DNA of 64,000 nt from Endozoicomonas sp031844845 (GTDB lineage: Bacteria > Pseudomonadota > Gammaproteobacteria > Pseudomonadales > Endozoicomonadaceae): the NCBI RefSeq assembly GCF_031844845.1, contig NZ_JAVRMB020000305.1, positions 7,276 to 71,275 on the forward strand, written 5' to 3'. Made by a program: the position numbers and the translations under genes. Of the stretch, positions 14,834 through 24,753 are shown one piece after another. The notes beneath the pieces are model-generated. The model was given only the letters and a program-made list of their open reading frames with translations, was not told the DNA's origin and searched no databases. The first letter of the stretch is position 1. Each line of letters opens with the position of its first letter.

Positions 14834-17182
14834 TTACTGCGGACTAACGTTCATTCTACCCTGCAATACCGACGCTCCCATCCGTCTCATCAGGGCAACC
14901 ACAATAAACATCACCAGGAATATAGAAACAACCCACAACAGCGTTTCGCCAGGTTGCACCGAAACCAGTGACAACTGATAGTAAATGGTGGCAACCGAAT
15001 AACCCAGGAAGAAAGTCCAGCCGGAGATAAACAGTGTCCAGCCCAAAGTGGTTTCCCGGTAAATGGCACCCAGTGCCGCTACACAGGGGGTATACAGCAG
15101 AATCATCAGCAGATAGGCAATCACTGCCGCATTGCTTGGGAAGAGCTTGGCCATCACCGAGAAGGTACTCACCGTTATTGCCTGCTCTTCCGCAACAGCC
15201 TCAAGATCACTCAGGTCACCCACCTGAATACCCAGCGGATCGGTCAGAGCCCCACTCAGCCCCCTCAGGTTGGCAGGAATGGTTGCCACAGCTTCTTTTA
15301 AACCGGCCATCAGGTCAAAAGGGGCATCAGCCTCAGATTCAGGTTTTTCAGAAGCTGCAATGGCGCCGTACATAGAATCAAGGGTACCCACCACGGCTTC
15401 CTTGGCCAGGATACCGGTAAACAGCCCTACGGCAGCGGGCCAGTTTTCCTCAGTCATGCCCATGGGGGCAAACATCGGTGTAATGCTCTGGCCGATTTTG
15501 CTGAGCATGGAGTCCCGGGTATTCTGATGTCCGAAAGAGCCATCGGTACCAATAGCGTTCAGGGTGTTCAGCACCACCACGACCACCACGATCGCCTTGC
15601 CAGCACGTATAAGAAAGGATTTCAGGCGATCCCAGGTGCGCAGCATCACTTGAGTAACCGTCGGACGATGGTAGTTAGGCAGTTCCATAATAAAGGGAGA
15701 GCTGTCACCACTGAGAATACTTTGCTTGAGAATCAATCCGGTAAAAATGGCCGCCAGAATACCCACCAGATACAGAACAAACACCACATTCTGACCCGAT
15801 TCAGGGAAGAAGGCCGCCGCAAAAAGCGCATAAACCGGTAATCGGGCACCACAGGACATAAACGGAGCCATGGAAATCGTCAACAGCCGATCTTTCTCAT
15901 TGTCCAGTGTTCTGGCCGCCATTATCGCCGGCACATTACAGCCAAAACCCACCAGCATGGGGACAAACGCCTTACCCGGAAGCCCCAGGAAACGCATCAG
16001 CCGGTCGACCACAAAAGCAGCCCTGGCCATATAGCCGGAGTCTTCCAATACGGAAAGGAACAGAAACAGGAAGCCAATCACCGGAATAAAGGTAGACACC
16101 GTCTGGATACCACCACCAACACCATTAGCCAGCAATGTGATCAGCCAGACAGGAGCCCCGAGGGAGCTCAACCAGTGGCCAAGCCCATCCACCAGCAGGG
16201 TACCGGTAAAGATATCGAAAAAGTCAATAAATGCACTGCCCAGGTTTATGGTAAACATAAACATCAGGTACATGACCCCCAGGAAAATGGGGAACCCAAG
16301 CACCCGGTTCAGTACCACCCGGTCAATGGACTCAGTAAGACGATGACTGACGGCACCTCTCTCACGAATCGCGGTATCCATAATACGACCAACCACATCA
16401 TAACGACGGCTGGCCAGAATAATATCCAGATCTTCTTCCAGTGCAGCTTCAATGATATGACGCTGCTGGGTAGCCAGATTGACCACATGCCATGTCAGAT
16501 CCGGCAGTGGAATGCTGTCACCTTCCAGCAACTTCAATGCATACCAGCGCAGGGACAACGGATTATCCAGGGCGATTGACTCTTTCAGAGCCGACTCAAT
16601 AACCGCAATGGACTGCTCCAGCTGATCCCCAAGATTCAAAGGTGGCGCAACTGAAACACCATTATTCAGTAAACCATTAACTTCCCTCAGGAAGCTTTTG
16701 ATATTACTGGTTTTACTGGCCACCAGCGGCAATACAGGACAACCCAGCTCTTCGGAGAGCTTATCAATATCAATGTCCATGCCTTTTTCCCTGGCAACGT
16801 CCATCATATTGAGCACAACAAGAACCGGAGCCCCCATATCCAGAAGCTGAGTGGTCAGGTAGAGATTTCGCTCGATATTGGATGCATCGAGAATATTGAT
16901 GATCAGGCCGGCTTCACGTTTCAGGATATAGTCACGGGCAACTTTTTCATCCAGAGAGACATCACTGTCAACAACATCCAGACAATAGGTGCCCGGGAGG
17001 TCAACCACCTCTATAGAATCATCTTCAAAGGTATAGAAACCACTGCGCTTTTCAACCGTAACGCCGGGCCAGTTTCCGACGTGCTGACGAGCTCCGGTTA
17101 ACGCATTGAACAGTGTTGTTTTACCACAGTTCGGATTGCCTACTATGGCAACAACGTGCTTTTTCACAGATGGAGAGCTCAT
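14834..17182 (-). CDS. feoB: Ferrous iron transporter FeoB
   Basis: A 782-residue inner-membrane Fe(II) transporter with an N-terminal G domain. Visible motifs are G1 GNPNCGKTTLFNAL, G3 DLPGTYCLD and G4 LNMMDVA. The membrane part carries the two Gate regions around ILAKEAVVGTLDSMYGAI and MLVGFGCNVPAIMAARTL. The length is typical. The start overlaps the feoA stop by 4 bases (ATGA). Expression is expected to be repressed by Fur with iron through the site at 17606-17624. Confidence 0.97.
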   Translation of the reverse strand: MSSPSVKKHVVAIVGNPNCGKTTLFNALTGARQHVGNWPGVTVEKRSGFYTFEDDSIEVVDLPGTYCLDVVDSDVSLDEKVARDYILKREAGLIINILDASNIERNLYLTTQLLDMGAPVLVVLNMMDVAREKGMDIDIDKLSEELGCPVLPLVASKTSNIKSFLREVNGLLNNGVSVAPPLNLGDQLEQSIAVIESALKESIALDNPLSLRWYALKLLEGDSIPLPDLTWHVVNLATQQRHIIEAALEEDLDIILASRRYDVVGRIMDTAIRERGAVSHRLTESIDRVVLNRVLGFPIFLGVMYLMFMFTINLGSAFIDFFDIFTGTLLVDGLGHWLSSLGAPVWLITLLANGVGGGIQTVSTFIPVIGFLFLFLSVLEDSGYMARAAFVVDRLMRFLGLPGKAFVPMLVGFGCNVPAIMAARTLDNEKDRLLTISMAPFMSCGARLPVYALFAAAFFPESGQNVVFVLYLVGILAAIFTGLILKQSILSGDSSPFIMELPNYHRPTVTQVMLRTWDRLKSFLIRAGKAIVVVVVVLNTLNAIGTDGSFGHQNTRDSMLSKIGQSITPMFAPMGMTEENWPAAVGLFTGILAKEAVVGTLDSMYGAIAASEKPESEADAPFDLMAGLKEAVATIPANLRGLSGALTDPLGIQVGDLSDLEAVAEEQAITVSTFSVMAKLFPSNAAVIAYLLMILLYTPCVAALGAIYRETTLGWTLFISGWTFFLGYSVATIYYQLSLVSVQPGETLLWVVSIFLVMFIVVALMRRMGASVLQGRMNVSPQ

Positions 17183-17412
17183 ACTCTGGAAACCTCAATG
17201 ACAGCAGCTTCATCACGTCGGATGGAAAGCTGAAAGCCCCTCACTTCCAATTGGATCGGATCCCCCAGGGGAGCAACACGACAAACCTTGAACCGGGTTC
17301 CGGGAGTCAGCCCCATGGCCAGCAATTTCCGGCGATAGGCACTGCCAGCATCGAGAAAAGCCTTTACCTGACCAGATTCACCGGTTTTCAGCTCACCCAA
17401 AGTCACCTTCAT
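17179..17412 (-). CDS. feoA: Ferrous iron transport accessory protein FeoA
   Basis: A 77-residue SH3-like cytosolic protein (MKVTLGELKTGESGQVKAFL, then RRKLLAMGLTPGTRFKVCRV and a terminal IRRDEAAVIEV). It is needed for FeoB function in other bacteria. First gene of feoABC. Confidence 0.95.
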   Translation of the reverse strand: MKVTLGELKTGESGQVKAFLDAGSAYRRKLLAMGLTPGTRFKVCRVAPLGDPIQLEVRGFQLSIRRDEAAVIEVSRV

Positions 17413-17596
17413 CTACTTCTCTCCACCGGTATTTGGGGTCAGGTTCTATGAGATAGTCCTGATTTTCAGGCTGCTTTGTCTCAGACAATGACCAAAACAA
17501 ATTGGATCCGAATCATCCACCAGAAATAAAAAAACCTATAATTTCATGGCTTTCATCCTGGTTTTTTTGGTGGTTAGTACTTTATTGACTGATATG
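17413..17596. other. feo leader region
   Basis: About 185 bases between the feo promoter and feoA. It contains A-rich (aaaaaaacc near 17530) and T-rich (ggtttttttgg near 17560) tracts that could pair loosely across ~25 bases, so a structured leader is possible. No known riboswitch was recognised. Confidence 0.3.
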
Positions 17597-17625
17597 AATA
17601 TATACGCAAATGAGAATGGTTACAA
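17597..17625 (-). promoter_or_regulatory. feo promoter
   Basis: On the minus strand, TTGTAA (17625-17620), a 17-base spacer, then TATATT (17602-17597). Confidence 0.65.
17606..17624. promoter_or_regulatory. Fur box
   Basis: gcaaatgagaatggttaca matches the 19-base Fur consensus at 13 positions, with an intact central AATGAGAAT core. It covers the spacer and the end of the -35 box of the feo promoter, the standard position for iron-dependent repression. Confidence 0.7.
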
Positions 17626-17751
17626 TTTAGAATGACAGGAACTGACCATGGTATTGACCCGCGTCAATTGGCGTCAGCAATACACATATAACAGCCGGAA
17701 GCTGATTGTTCTTTGCTTTCAGCTTCCAGCATCTTTTACTTCCAGCTTTTT

Positions 17752-19185
17752 TTAAGGAACCGATGGATACACTGCACCAGACATAAACTGCAGAATCCGG
17801 TTTACCTGGCAGCTGTAACCAAACTCATTGTCATACCAGACATACAGAACACAGCGTTTGCCATCCACAATCGTCGCCTTGCCATCAACAACGCCCGCCC
17901 GGTAACTCCCAACAAAATCACTGGAAACCGCCTCGACAGACGTCACATAATCAACCTGTTTCTGAAGACTCGAATAGAGGGATGTCTCCCGCAGGAAATC
18001 ATTCAGATCTTCAACCGTGGTTGACTGTTCGAGGGATAAGTTAAGAATGGCAAGAGAAACATTCGGTGTCGGCACCCGTATGGCATTGCCCGTCAGCTTA
18101 CCCTCAAGTTCAGGCAATGCTTTCGCCACCGCTTTGGCAGCACCGGTTTCAGTAATCACCATATTCAGGGCTGCACTGCGCCCACGACGATTGCCCTCAT
18201 GATAGTTATCAATAAGGTTCTGGTCATTGGTGTAAGAATGAACCGTCTCAACATGACCATGCTCAACACCAAACTGGTCATTGACCGCTTTCAGAACGGG
18301 TGTGATCGCATTGGTCGTACAGGATGCTGCGGAGAGAATCTGGTCTTCAGGCAGAATATCCTTATGGTTAACGCCATAAACAATATTCTTGATATCACCT
18401 TTTCCTGGTGCCGTTAACAGAACCCGTGCAACACCCTTTGATTTAAGGTGAAGACCCAGACCCTCTTTATCACGCCACTTACCGGTATTATCCACCACCA
18501 CTGCGTTTTGAATACCGTACTGAGTGTAATCAATGGAATCCGGGGAGTTGGCGTAAATCACCCGGATCCCAACACCATTGGCATAAATAAGCTTATTCTC
18601 TTCATCAACAGAGATCGTGCCCTTGAATGTGCCATGAACAGAGTCACGACGGAGCAGACTGGCACGCTTCTGAAGATCATTATCAGCACCACCGGGCCTT
18701 ACCACCACCGCTCTCAGGTTCAAACCGGAGCCGCTACCCACGCGCTCAACCAGAATCCGGGCCATTAAACGACCAATTCGCCCAAAGCCATAAAGCACCA
18801 CATCCTGACCTGCCCCCAGGCTCTGCTTGTGACCATTGGCCACCGATGCCACTTTCTGAGTCACATACTCTTCCAGTGTCATGCCTTCCCTTTCACTTCT
18901 GTAACCAACAGCAAGCTTGCCAATATCAATACGGGATGAGCCAAGATCCAGACCGGTCAATACATTCAGAACCGGATAGGTCTCCCGGACAGAAAGGCCA
19001 TTATTTTCAATCTGTCGGACAAATTTATGCGCTTTAAGAATATTGATGACGGAGCGGTTGATGACGGGGCGTCCATAAACAGACGTTACAACATTGTGAT
19101 TACGATACAACTGGCCAATCAGGGGGATCATTGACTCAGCCAGTGCTTCACGCTCTTTCCAGTCCTGAAAATGGTCTGCTACCAC
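17752..19185 (-). CDS. Long-type glyceraldehyde-3-phosphate dehydrogenase
   Basis: A 477-residue protein: about 125 extra N-terminal residues followed by a full GAPDH. The NAD motif is GFGRIG at ~133-138 and the catalytic cysteine is Cys289 in SAASCTTNAITP. The C-terminal VWYDNEFGYSCQVNR is conserved. Long GAPDHs of this kind are found next to mfd in Pseudomonas, as here (divergent). The class is often associated with gluconeogenic growth; whether it uses NAD or NADP cannot be read with confidence. The long N-terminus is a family trait, not a fusion unique to this genome. Confidence 0.9.
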   Translation of the reverse strand: MVADHFQDWKEREALAESMIPLIGQLYRNHNVVTSVYGRPVINRSVINILKAHKFVRQIENNGLSVRETYPVLNVLTGLDLGSSRIDIGKLAVGYRSEREGMTLEEYVTQKVASVANGHKQSLGAGQDVVLYGFGRIGRLMARILVERVGSGSGLNLRAVVVRPGGADNDLQKRASLLRRDSVHGTFKGTISVDEENKLIYANGVGIRVIYANSPDSIDYTQYGIQNAVVVDNTGKWRDKEGLGLHLKSKGVARVLLTAPGKGDIKNIVYGVNHKDILPEDQILSAASCTTNAITPVLKAVNDQFGVEHGHVETVHSYTNDQNLIDNYHEGNRRGRSAALNMVITETGAAKAVAKALPELEGKLTGNAIRVPTPNVSLAILNLSLEQSTTVEDLNDFLRETSLYSSLQKQVDYVTSVEAVSSDFVGSYRAGVVDGKATIVDGKRCVLYVWYDNEFGYSCQVNRILQFMSGAVYPSVP

Positions 19186-19498
19186 GATAAATTCCCGTTT
19201 ATTATTTCTATTTTTAATCGTGCCCCTTTATTGGGACTTATGTTTCGTGGCTATTATCCTTACTGAACCTATTCAACGCAACAGAGATTACCAAACTTGA
19301 ACACGCCTTGTTTATCAAGCTTATTCTCCCCCGTTACAACGCATTTATCCACGGGAATGCTGGGAGAAAGGGACGACAAACGCTACAATTCTCTCCCTGT
19401 AGCCATCGCAGTAAATAAGCGGCGTAAATAGCGGCATCACAATATAGCAAGGTTATCTCATCGTTTTTGGGGTACTCCAGAGGACTTTCAGAATATTC
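19186..19498. other. gap-mfd divergent promoter region
   Basis: Non-coding, 313 bases between divergent genes. Promoters for both are expected. No palindromic operator or strong box pair was identified. Confidence 0.4.
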
Positions 19499-22400
19499 AT
19501 GTTTCAACACACTATCCCTCTGCCTGGTCGCCCCGGTGATAAACTGGAGTGGGGAAACCTCTCCAAAGCAGGCCCTGCCTTTGTCATTGCCAGTGCTGCT
19601 GTGACGGACAACCATCCTCTGATGGTCATCACTCCGGACAGTGCTTCAGCCAATCGCCTTGAAGAAGAGCTGGCCTTTTTTCTTGCCGGTAATGAATCGA
19701 TAAAAGTTCAGCAAATGCCGGACTGGGAAATCCTGCCCTATGATACCTTTTCACCCCATCAGGATATTATTTCCCGGCGATTGTCGACGCTTTACCAGCT
19801 ACCAGAGTCTGCCAGTTCTGATACAAAAACTATTCTGATTGTCCCGGTCAGCACGCTACTGCACCGACTTTGCCCAAAAAGTTTTTTGCTGGGTAATTGT
19901 CTGTCCTTACGACCCGGGGAACGTTTTATCATTGATGAGCGTCGCTCCCAGTTCGAACAGGCGGGCTACCGTTGTGTCGATTCGGTAATGGAACATGGCG
20001 AGTTTGCCGTGCGTGGCTCTATTGTCGATGTTTTTCCAATGGGCACGGATATTCCCTACCGGATTGACCTGTTCGATGATGAAATCGAATCATTAAGAAC
20101 CTTTGACCCGGAAACCCAGCGTTCCACAGACGTGGTGCCTGAAATCCACCTTCTGCCCGGTCATGAATTCCCCATGGATAAACAGGGGCGGGAACAATTT
20201 CGAAGCCACTTCAGGGATGCCTTCGACGTTAACCACCGGGACTGCCCGGTCTATCAGGATATCGGTGAAGGCATCATCAGCCCGGGTATCGAGTATTACC
20301 TGCCCCTGTTTTTTAAAGAGACCGAAACCGCAACGCTGTTTGACTATCTCCCCGAACAAACGCGCATCCTGGTCTACGAGGCAATGAATCCGGCACTGGA
20401 TCATTATTACTCTGACGTTCAGGCGCGCTATGAAAACCGCCGGGTTGACCCAACCCGCCCATTGCTGCCGCCAGCCAGGGTAGTAATGCCACCGGATGAA
20501 TTCTTCAGCAGGCTGAATGATTTCCCCAGGGTAAAGCTTTCCGAGACCCCCGTTGTCACAAAACCCGGACGATTTAACCTGGACAGGGAAGATCTGCCGG
20601 AACTCACCATTAATGCCCGACTTGAACAACCACTGAGCCACCTCCGGTCTTTTATTGATGATGTCAGTAATGTATTGCTGGTGGCAGAGAGTCCGGGTCG
20701 ACGGGAAGTCCTTCTGGAACTATTGGCTCAAAATGACATTTTCCCGGAACTGTGTGAAAACTGGTCAACTTTTTCAACCGAAATGGTGGCTGAAAAACCA
20801 ACACTGGCCATCAGCATAGGGTTATTGGAAAACGGTCTTTATCTTCCCGCTGACAATCTGGTTGTCATTCCGGAAGCACTACTGCTTGGACAACGGGTAC
20901 AGCAAGTCCGTCGTCGCAAGGGCAGTGAAGAACACAGTGCTGATCAGGTTATCCGCAATCTGACGGAACTCAGAATGGGTGCCCCGGTGGTTCATATTGA
21001 CCACGGTGTTGGCCGTTACCGGGGGCTGGAAACACTGGCCATCAATGAACAGACCACAGAGTTCCTGTCACTGGAATACGCTAACGACGCCAAACTCTAT
21101 GTGCCGGTTGCTTCTCTCCATTTGATTTCCCGATATACCGGCGCTGATGATGAGATGGCCCCACTTCATCGTCTTGGCAGTGAGCAATGGGGCAAAGTCC
21201 GCCGTAAAGCCGCGGAAAAAGCCCGGGATGTGGCCGTGGAGCTGCTGGATATCTATGCCCGTCGTGAAGCCAGAAAAGGCTTTCCTTTTGAGAAACCGGA
21301 ACAGAACTATCTGGCTTTTGCCGCTGCATTTCCCTTTGAGGAAACACCAGACCAGCAACAGACTATTGCTGCTGTAATCCGCGATATGTGCGCCCCGAAA
21401 CCCATGGACCGGCTGGTCTGTGGCGACGTGGGCTTTGGCAAAACCGAAGTGGCCATGCGCGCCGCCTTTCTGGCTGCCCAGAGTGGTAAGCAGGTTGCCA
21501 TTCTTGTTCCCACTACCCTGTTGGCACAGCAGCACTATGAAAGCTTTCGGGATCGGTTTGCCGACTGGCCCATAGAGATTGATGTGATTTCCCGCTTTAA
21601 AACCCAAAAGTCTATTGATCAGGCAAAAGAGCGTCTATCTGATGGGCGTCTGGATATTGTTATTGGCACCCACAAAATCCTGCAGGCAAACCTTCATTTC
21701 AAAGATCTCGGTCTGTTAATCATTGATGAAGAGCACCGCTTTGGTGTTCGCCATAAAGAAAAGCTGAAATCCCTGAGATCTGAGGTAGATATACTGACAC
21801 TGACTGCTACCCCGATCCCCAGAACGCTGAACATGGCCATGTCCGGTATTCGTGACCTGTCCATTATTGCAACCCCTCCGGCACGACGACTTTCGGTGAA
21901 GACTTTTGTCCGCCAATACGATCAACCCCTGGTGAAAGAAGCCATTCTCAGGGAGTTGCTTCGTGGTGGACAGGTTTACTATCTGCATAATCAGGTGGAA
22001 ACCATTGAGAAAGTCGCCAGCGAACTGCAGGAACTGATTCCCGAAGCGAGGGTAATCGCCGGGCACGGTCAAATGCGAGAGCGGCAGCTGGAACAGGTGA
22101 TGTCTGACTTTTATCACAAACGATACAATGTCCTGGTCTGCACCACGATTATTGAAACGGGCATCGATATCCCCAACGCCAACACCATTGTTATTAACCG
22201 GGCCGACAAATTTGGCCTGGCACAGCTGCATCAACTACGGGGCAGAGTTGGCCGCTCTCACCATCAGGCCTATGCCTATCTATTAACACCGACCCCAAAA
22301 GCCATGACCACCGATGCGATAAAAAGGCTTGAGGCTATTGCCGACGCTCAGACACTGGGGGCTGGCTTTATGCTTGCTTCCAACGATCTGGAAATCCGGG

Positions 22401-22975
22401 GTGCTGGTGAACTGCTGGGAGAAGGCCAAAGTGGTCAAATCCAGAGTGTCGGCTTTACTCTTTACACCGAGATGCTTGAACGGGCAGTTGAAGCCATTCG
22501 AAACGGCGAAACCCCTAATCCGGATCAGCCATTGAATCATGGTACGGAAGTAAATCTCCGCCTCCCTGCCCTGTTACCGGAAGACTATATTCATGATGTT
22601 CACAACCGTCTTATCCTGTATAAGCGAATTGCAGCTGCGGCCAATGACGATGATCTGAGAACACTTCAGGTAGAACTGATTGATCGGTTCGGCCTTCTGC
22701 CAGACCCGGCAAAAAACCTGTTCCGGCAAATGAAACTGAAATTGCAGGCTCAAAAACTGGGCATTAAGAAGCTTGATGCTGGCAGTAAGGAGACCCGTAT
22801 AGAATTTGAGGAGCAGCCCAGCGTTGATCCGATGGTGATCATCAAGCTGATCCAGGCAAGGCCAAAGCAGTTCAGGCTGGAAGGAAGCAGTATCTTAAAG
22901 TACATTGACACAATGGAAACTCCGGAGCAGCGGTTTACAGCTACAGAAGCCCTGCTTGGCGAGCTGGGTAGTTAA
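19499..22975 (+). CDS. mfd: Transcription-repair coupling factor Mfd
   Basis: An 1158-residue DNA translocase that removes RNA polymerase stalled at lesions and recruits UvrA. Domains in order: UvrB-like N-terminus (to ~350), RNA-polymerase-interacting domain around GAPVVHIDHGVGRYRGLETL (~490), helicase domains with Walker A GDVGFGKTEVAMRAAF, DEEH box and TATPIPRTL, the TRG motif near RGRVGRSHHQAYAYLL, and the C-terminal regulatory domain. The length is typical. Followed closely by csiV. Confidence 0.97.
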   Translation: MFQHTIPLPGRPGDKLEWGNLSKAGPAFVIASAAVTDNHPLMVITPDSASANRLEEELAFFLAGNESIKVQQMPDWEILPYDTFSPHQDIISRRLSTLYQLPESASSDTKTILIVPVSTLLHRLCPKSFLLGNCLSLRPGERFIIDERRSQFEQAGYRCVDSVMEHGEFAVRGSIVDVFPMGTDIPYRIDLFDDEIESLRTFDPETQRSTDVVPEIHLLPGHEFPMDKQGREQFRSHFRDAFDVNHRDCPVYQDIGEGIISPGIEYYLPLFFKETETATLFDYLPEQTRILVYEAMNPALDHYYSDVQARYENRRVDPTRPLLPPARVVMPPDEFFSRLNDFPRVKLSETPVVTKPGRFNLDREDLPELTINARLEQPLSHLRSFIDDVSNVLLVAESPGRREVLLELLAQNDIFPELCENWSTFSTEMVAEKPTLAISIGLLENGLYLPADNLVVIPEALLLGQRVQQVRRRKGSEEHSADQVIRNLTELRMGAPVVHIDHGVGRYRGLETLAINEQTTEFLSLEYANDAKLYVPVASLHLISRYTGADDEMAPLHRLGSEQWGKVRRKAAEKARDVAVELLDIYARREARKGFPFEKPEQNYLAFAAAFPFEETPDQQQTIAAVIRDMCAPKPMDRLVCGDVGFGKTEVAMRAAFLAAQSGKQVAILVPTTLLAQQHYESFRDRFADWPIEIDVISRFKTQKSIDQAKERLSDGRLDIVIGTHKILQANLHFKDLGLLIIDEEHRFGVRHKEKLKSLRSEVDILTLTATPIPRTLNMAMSGIRDLSIIATPPARRLSVKTFVRQYDQPLVKEAILRELLRGGQVYYLHNQVETIEKVASELQELIPEARVIAGHGQMRERQLEQVMSDFYHKRYNVLVCTTIIETGIDIPNANTIVINRADKFGLAQLHQLRGRVGRSHHQAYAYLLTPTPKAMTTDAIKRLEAIADAQTLGAGFMLASNDLEIRGAGELLGEGQSGQIQSVGFTLYTEMLERAVEAIRNGETPNPDQPLNHGTEVNLRLPALLPEDYIHDVHNRLILYKRIAAAANDDDLRTLQVELIDRFGLLPDPAKNLFRQMKLKLQAQKLGIKKLDAGSKETRIEFEEQPSVDPMVIIKLIQARPKQFRLEGSSILKYIDTMETPEQRFTATEALLGELGS

Positions 22976-23049
22976 CCTCTGGGCCAGTGAGGCATGAGTT
23001 CGCATACGACCAGATCTGCTTTCGGATTTATATACCCCAGGATTTTTTT

Positions 23050-23886
23050 ATGAGAAAAACTCAGCTTATCGCACTGTCGGTAGCTTTATTTTTTAACTTC
23101 ACGTTATCTGCGTCAGCAAAAGAAAACGCTCAACAGTCAGATGAGCAATGGTATCAGGCTGATCTTGTAGTATTCCGCTACATAAGCAATGACAGCGGTG
23201 AGGCATGGCCGGCAGTTGCTGGCTATAAGGCACCAGACAATGCCATCAGACTGCAGGATCCCACTAGTGGATACGAAAATAACACGCCGCTTTTTAACAT
23301 TGCCGGGGAAACTCACCAACCAGCCAGTTATCATGACATTTTACGGGATGCGTACGTCTCTTTACCTGCCAGTGAAATGATGTTGAACAAGCAGGTAGCC
23401 ACTTTAGACAAAAAACAGAGCTATCAGGTTATTGCCCAGAAAGCCTGGCGGATGCCTGTTGGTGCAGAGGCATCCGGGCATCCTGTTCAGATCCGTGCTG
23501 CCGTCGGTGGTCAGGATAACTTTCTACTTGATGGTACTGTCAGCATCAGTGAAGAACGCTTTCTCCAGGTAGATATTGACCTGTGGCTCAATAAATTAAG
23601 TCCGGAGTCGCTGTACTCTTCCATATCCGGCCAGTCAAACAGCAATGAGTTCAGCTCATCTGATGTTCTTGCTTCCGATCGAGGCCCTGAAAATCTGATC
23701 AGGTTGCATGCAGACTCTCCCCCTCTGCGAATAACAAAAAATTTCCAGATAAAACAAAGAAGAAGGATCAGAAATACTAAGGAAATTCAATACATTGACA
23801 GCCCGGTCATTGGTGTACTATTTAAACTGACACCGTATGAGCGACCAAATACTCTGGTTGAAACAGGTGTTACCATTTTGGATTAG
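23050..23886 (+). CDS. csiV: CsiV-family protein
   Basis: A 278-residue secreted/periplasmic protein with a signal peptide (MRKTQLIALSVALFFNFTLS, cleavage near SASA). The early block WYQADLVVFRY followed by a WPA motif and a C-terminal VLFKLTPYER are family features. CsiV supports the lipoprotein LpoA that activates peptidoglycan synthase PBP1A in Vibrio, and it lies next to mfd in pseudomonads as here. Start 23050 has AGGA at good distance and yields the signal peptide directly; the in-frame ATG at 22987 would add 21 unrelated residues. Confidence 0.8.
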   Translation: MRKTQLIALSVALFFNFTLSASAKENAQQSDEQWYQADLVVFRYISNDSGEAWPAVAGYKAPDNAIRLQDPTSGYENNTPLFNIAGETHQPASYHDILRDAYVSLPASEMMLNKQVATLDKKQSYQVIAQKAWRMPVGAEASGHPVQIRAAVGGQDNFLLDGTVSISEERFLQVDIDLWLNKLSPESLYSSISGQSNSNEFSSSDVLASDRGPENLIRLHADSPPLRITKNFQIKQRRRIRNTKEIQYIDSPVIGVLFKLTPYERPNTLVETGVTILD

Positions 23887-23907
23887 TCGATAAGAGAAAT
23901 TAGCTGG

Positions 23908-23934
23908 CAAGCAGATCAACTTCTGATCTGCTTG
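23908..23934. terminator. Convergent terminator hairpin
   Basis: caagcagatca (23908-23918) pairs exactly with tgatctgcttg (23924-23934), an 11-bp stem with a 5-base loop. It lies between csiV (+) and the anti-sigma kinase gene (-), whose stop codon overlaps the left arm. No long T-run. Confidence 0.6.
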
Positions 23935-24365
23935 CTCATGATAAAGCTGTTTTTATCACCATCAATTTGATATTCAACCTTATCCATCAAACTCTGGACA
24001 ATAGTCAATCCCCTGCCACTGCACAGCCAGGCTGCCGGATCATCCGGATCAACCGGATCAACCGGAGAGTCCCCGGCGCCCAGCTTACCTTCATCCATTG
24101 GCTTGCCCCAATCACTGATCGTAAGATGTAAAGTCGATTTCTGAAGACCTACACCCACTTCAACCTTGTGTCCCTTCTCATAGCCATAAGCATGCTCAAT
24201 GGCATTATTGACAATTTCGACCACGCACAATTCGACCCGGTTTACCTCAACCGGTGACAGCGTTGTCATTGCGCAAAGCCCCCGAACCGCCATCGCAATC
24301 AATGTCGTATTTGCCAGTTCACTGTCGATTTCCAGTCTGACTGTCTGGCCCTGTTCAGCAGTCAT
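23916..24365 (-). CDS. RsbW-like anti-sigma factor / serine kinase
   Basis: A 149-residue GHKL-ATPase protein. The N box is VELCVVEIVNNAIEHAYGY and the G box GRGLTIVQSLMDKV. Such proteins bind and inhibit a sigma factor or other partner, and phosphorylate a STAS antagonist. It is the third gene of a module with a STAS protein (2 bases upstream) and a phosphatase. No sigma factor or FlgM-type gene lies beside it, so its output is unknown. Confidence 0.85.
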   Translation of the reverse strand: MTAEQGQTVRLEIDSELANTTLIAMAVRGLCAMTTLSPVEVNRVELCVVEIVNNAIEHAYGYEKGHKVEVGVGLQKSTLHLTISDWGKPMDEGKLGAGDSPVDPVDPDDPAAWLCSGRGLTIVQSLMDKVEYQIDGDKNSFIMSKQIRS

Positions 24366-24367
24366 GA

Positions 24368-24700
24368 TTACTTCTCCTCAATAGCCTCTGCCACGGATGG
24401 GATAATAGTAAACAGCTTATCCATAGAGGTTAGATTGAAAAGATCCAGAACGGCGGGTTGAGCCCCAGCCAACTTCAACTTCCCTTCGCCCCCCATCTTT
24501 TTCAGGGCTGCAACCAGCGCCCCCAGACCACTACTGTCCATAAACCGAACCAGAGAAAGATCAACAACAAGGTTATTTGAACCATTATCAATCTGGTCAA
24601 ATAAGTAGACTCTGAAAAGCTCAGAAATCGATGCATCCAGCCGGGTTTCATCTATAGATACGATGGTGTAACCCGCTTCACTTTTTGATTCAAATGGCAT
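24368..24700 (-). CDS. STAS-domain anti-sigma-factor antagonist
   Basis: A 110-residue single-domain protein. The phosphorylatable serine lies in RFMDSSGLGALVAALKKM, the standard motif. It is predicted to bind the adjacent RsbW-like kinase when unphosphorylated. Layout and lengths resemble the HsbR-HsbA system of Pseudomonas (inference). Confidence 0.88.
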   Translation of the reverse strand: MPFESKSEAGYTIVSIDETRLDASISELFRVYLFDQIDNGSNNLVVDLSLVRFMDSSGLGALVAALKKMGGEGKLKLAGAQPAVLDLFNLTSMDKLFTIIPSVAEAIEEK

Positions 24701-24753
24701 GTCGCCCTCCTTGCGTTATAATCCTGTTGTTAAATAACTCGGTATCCATCACT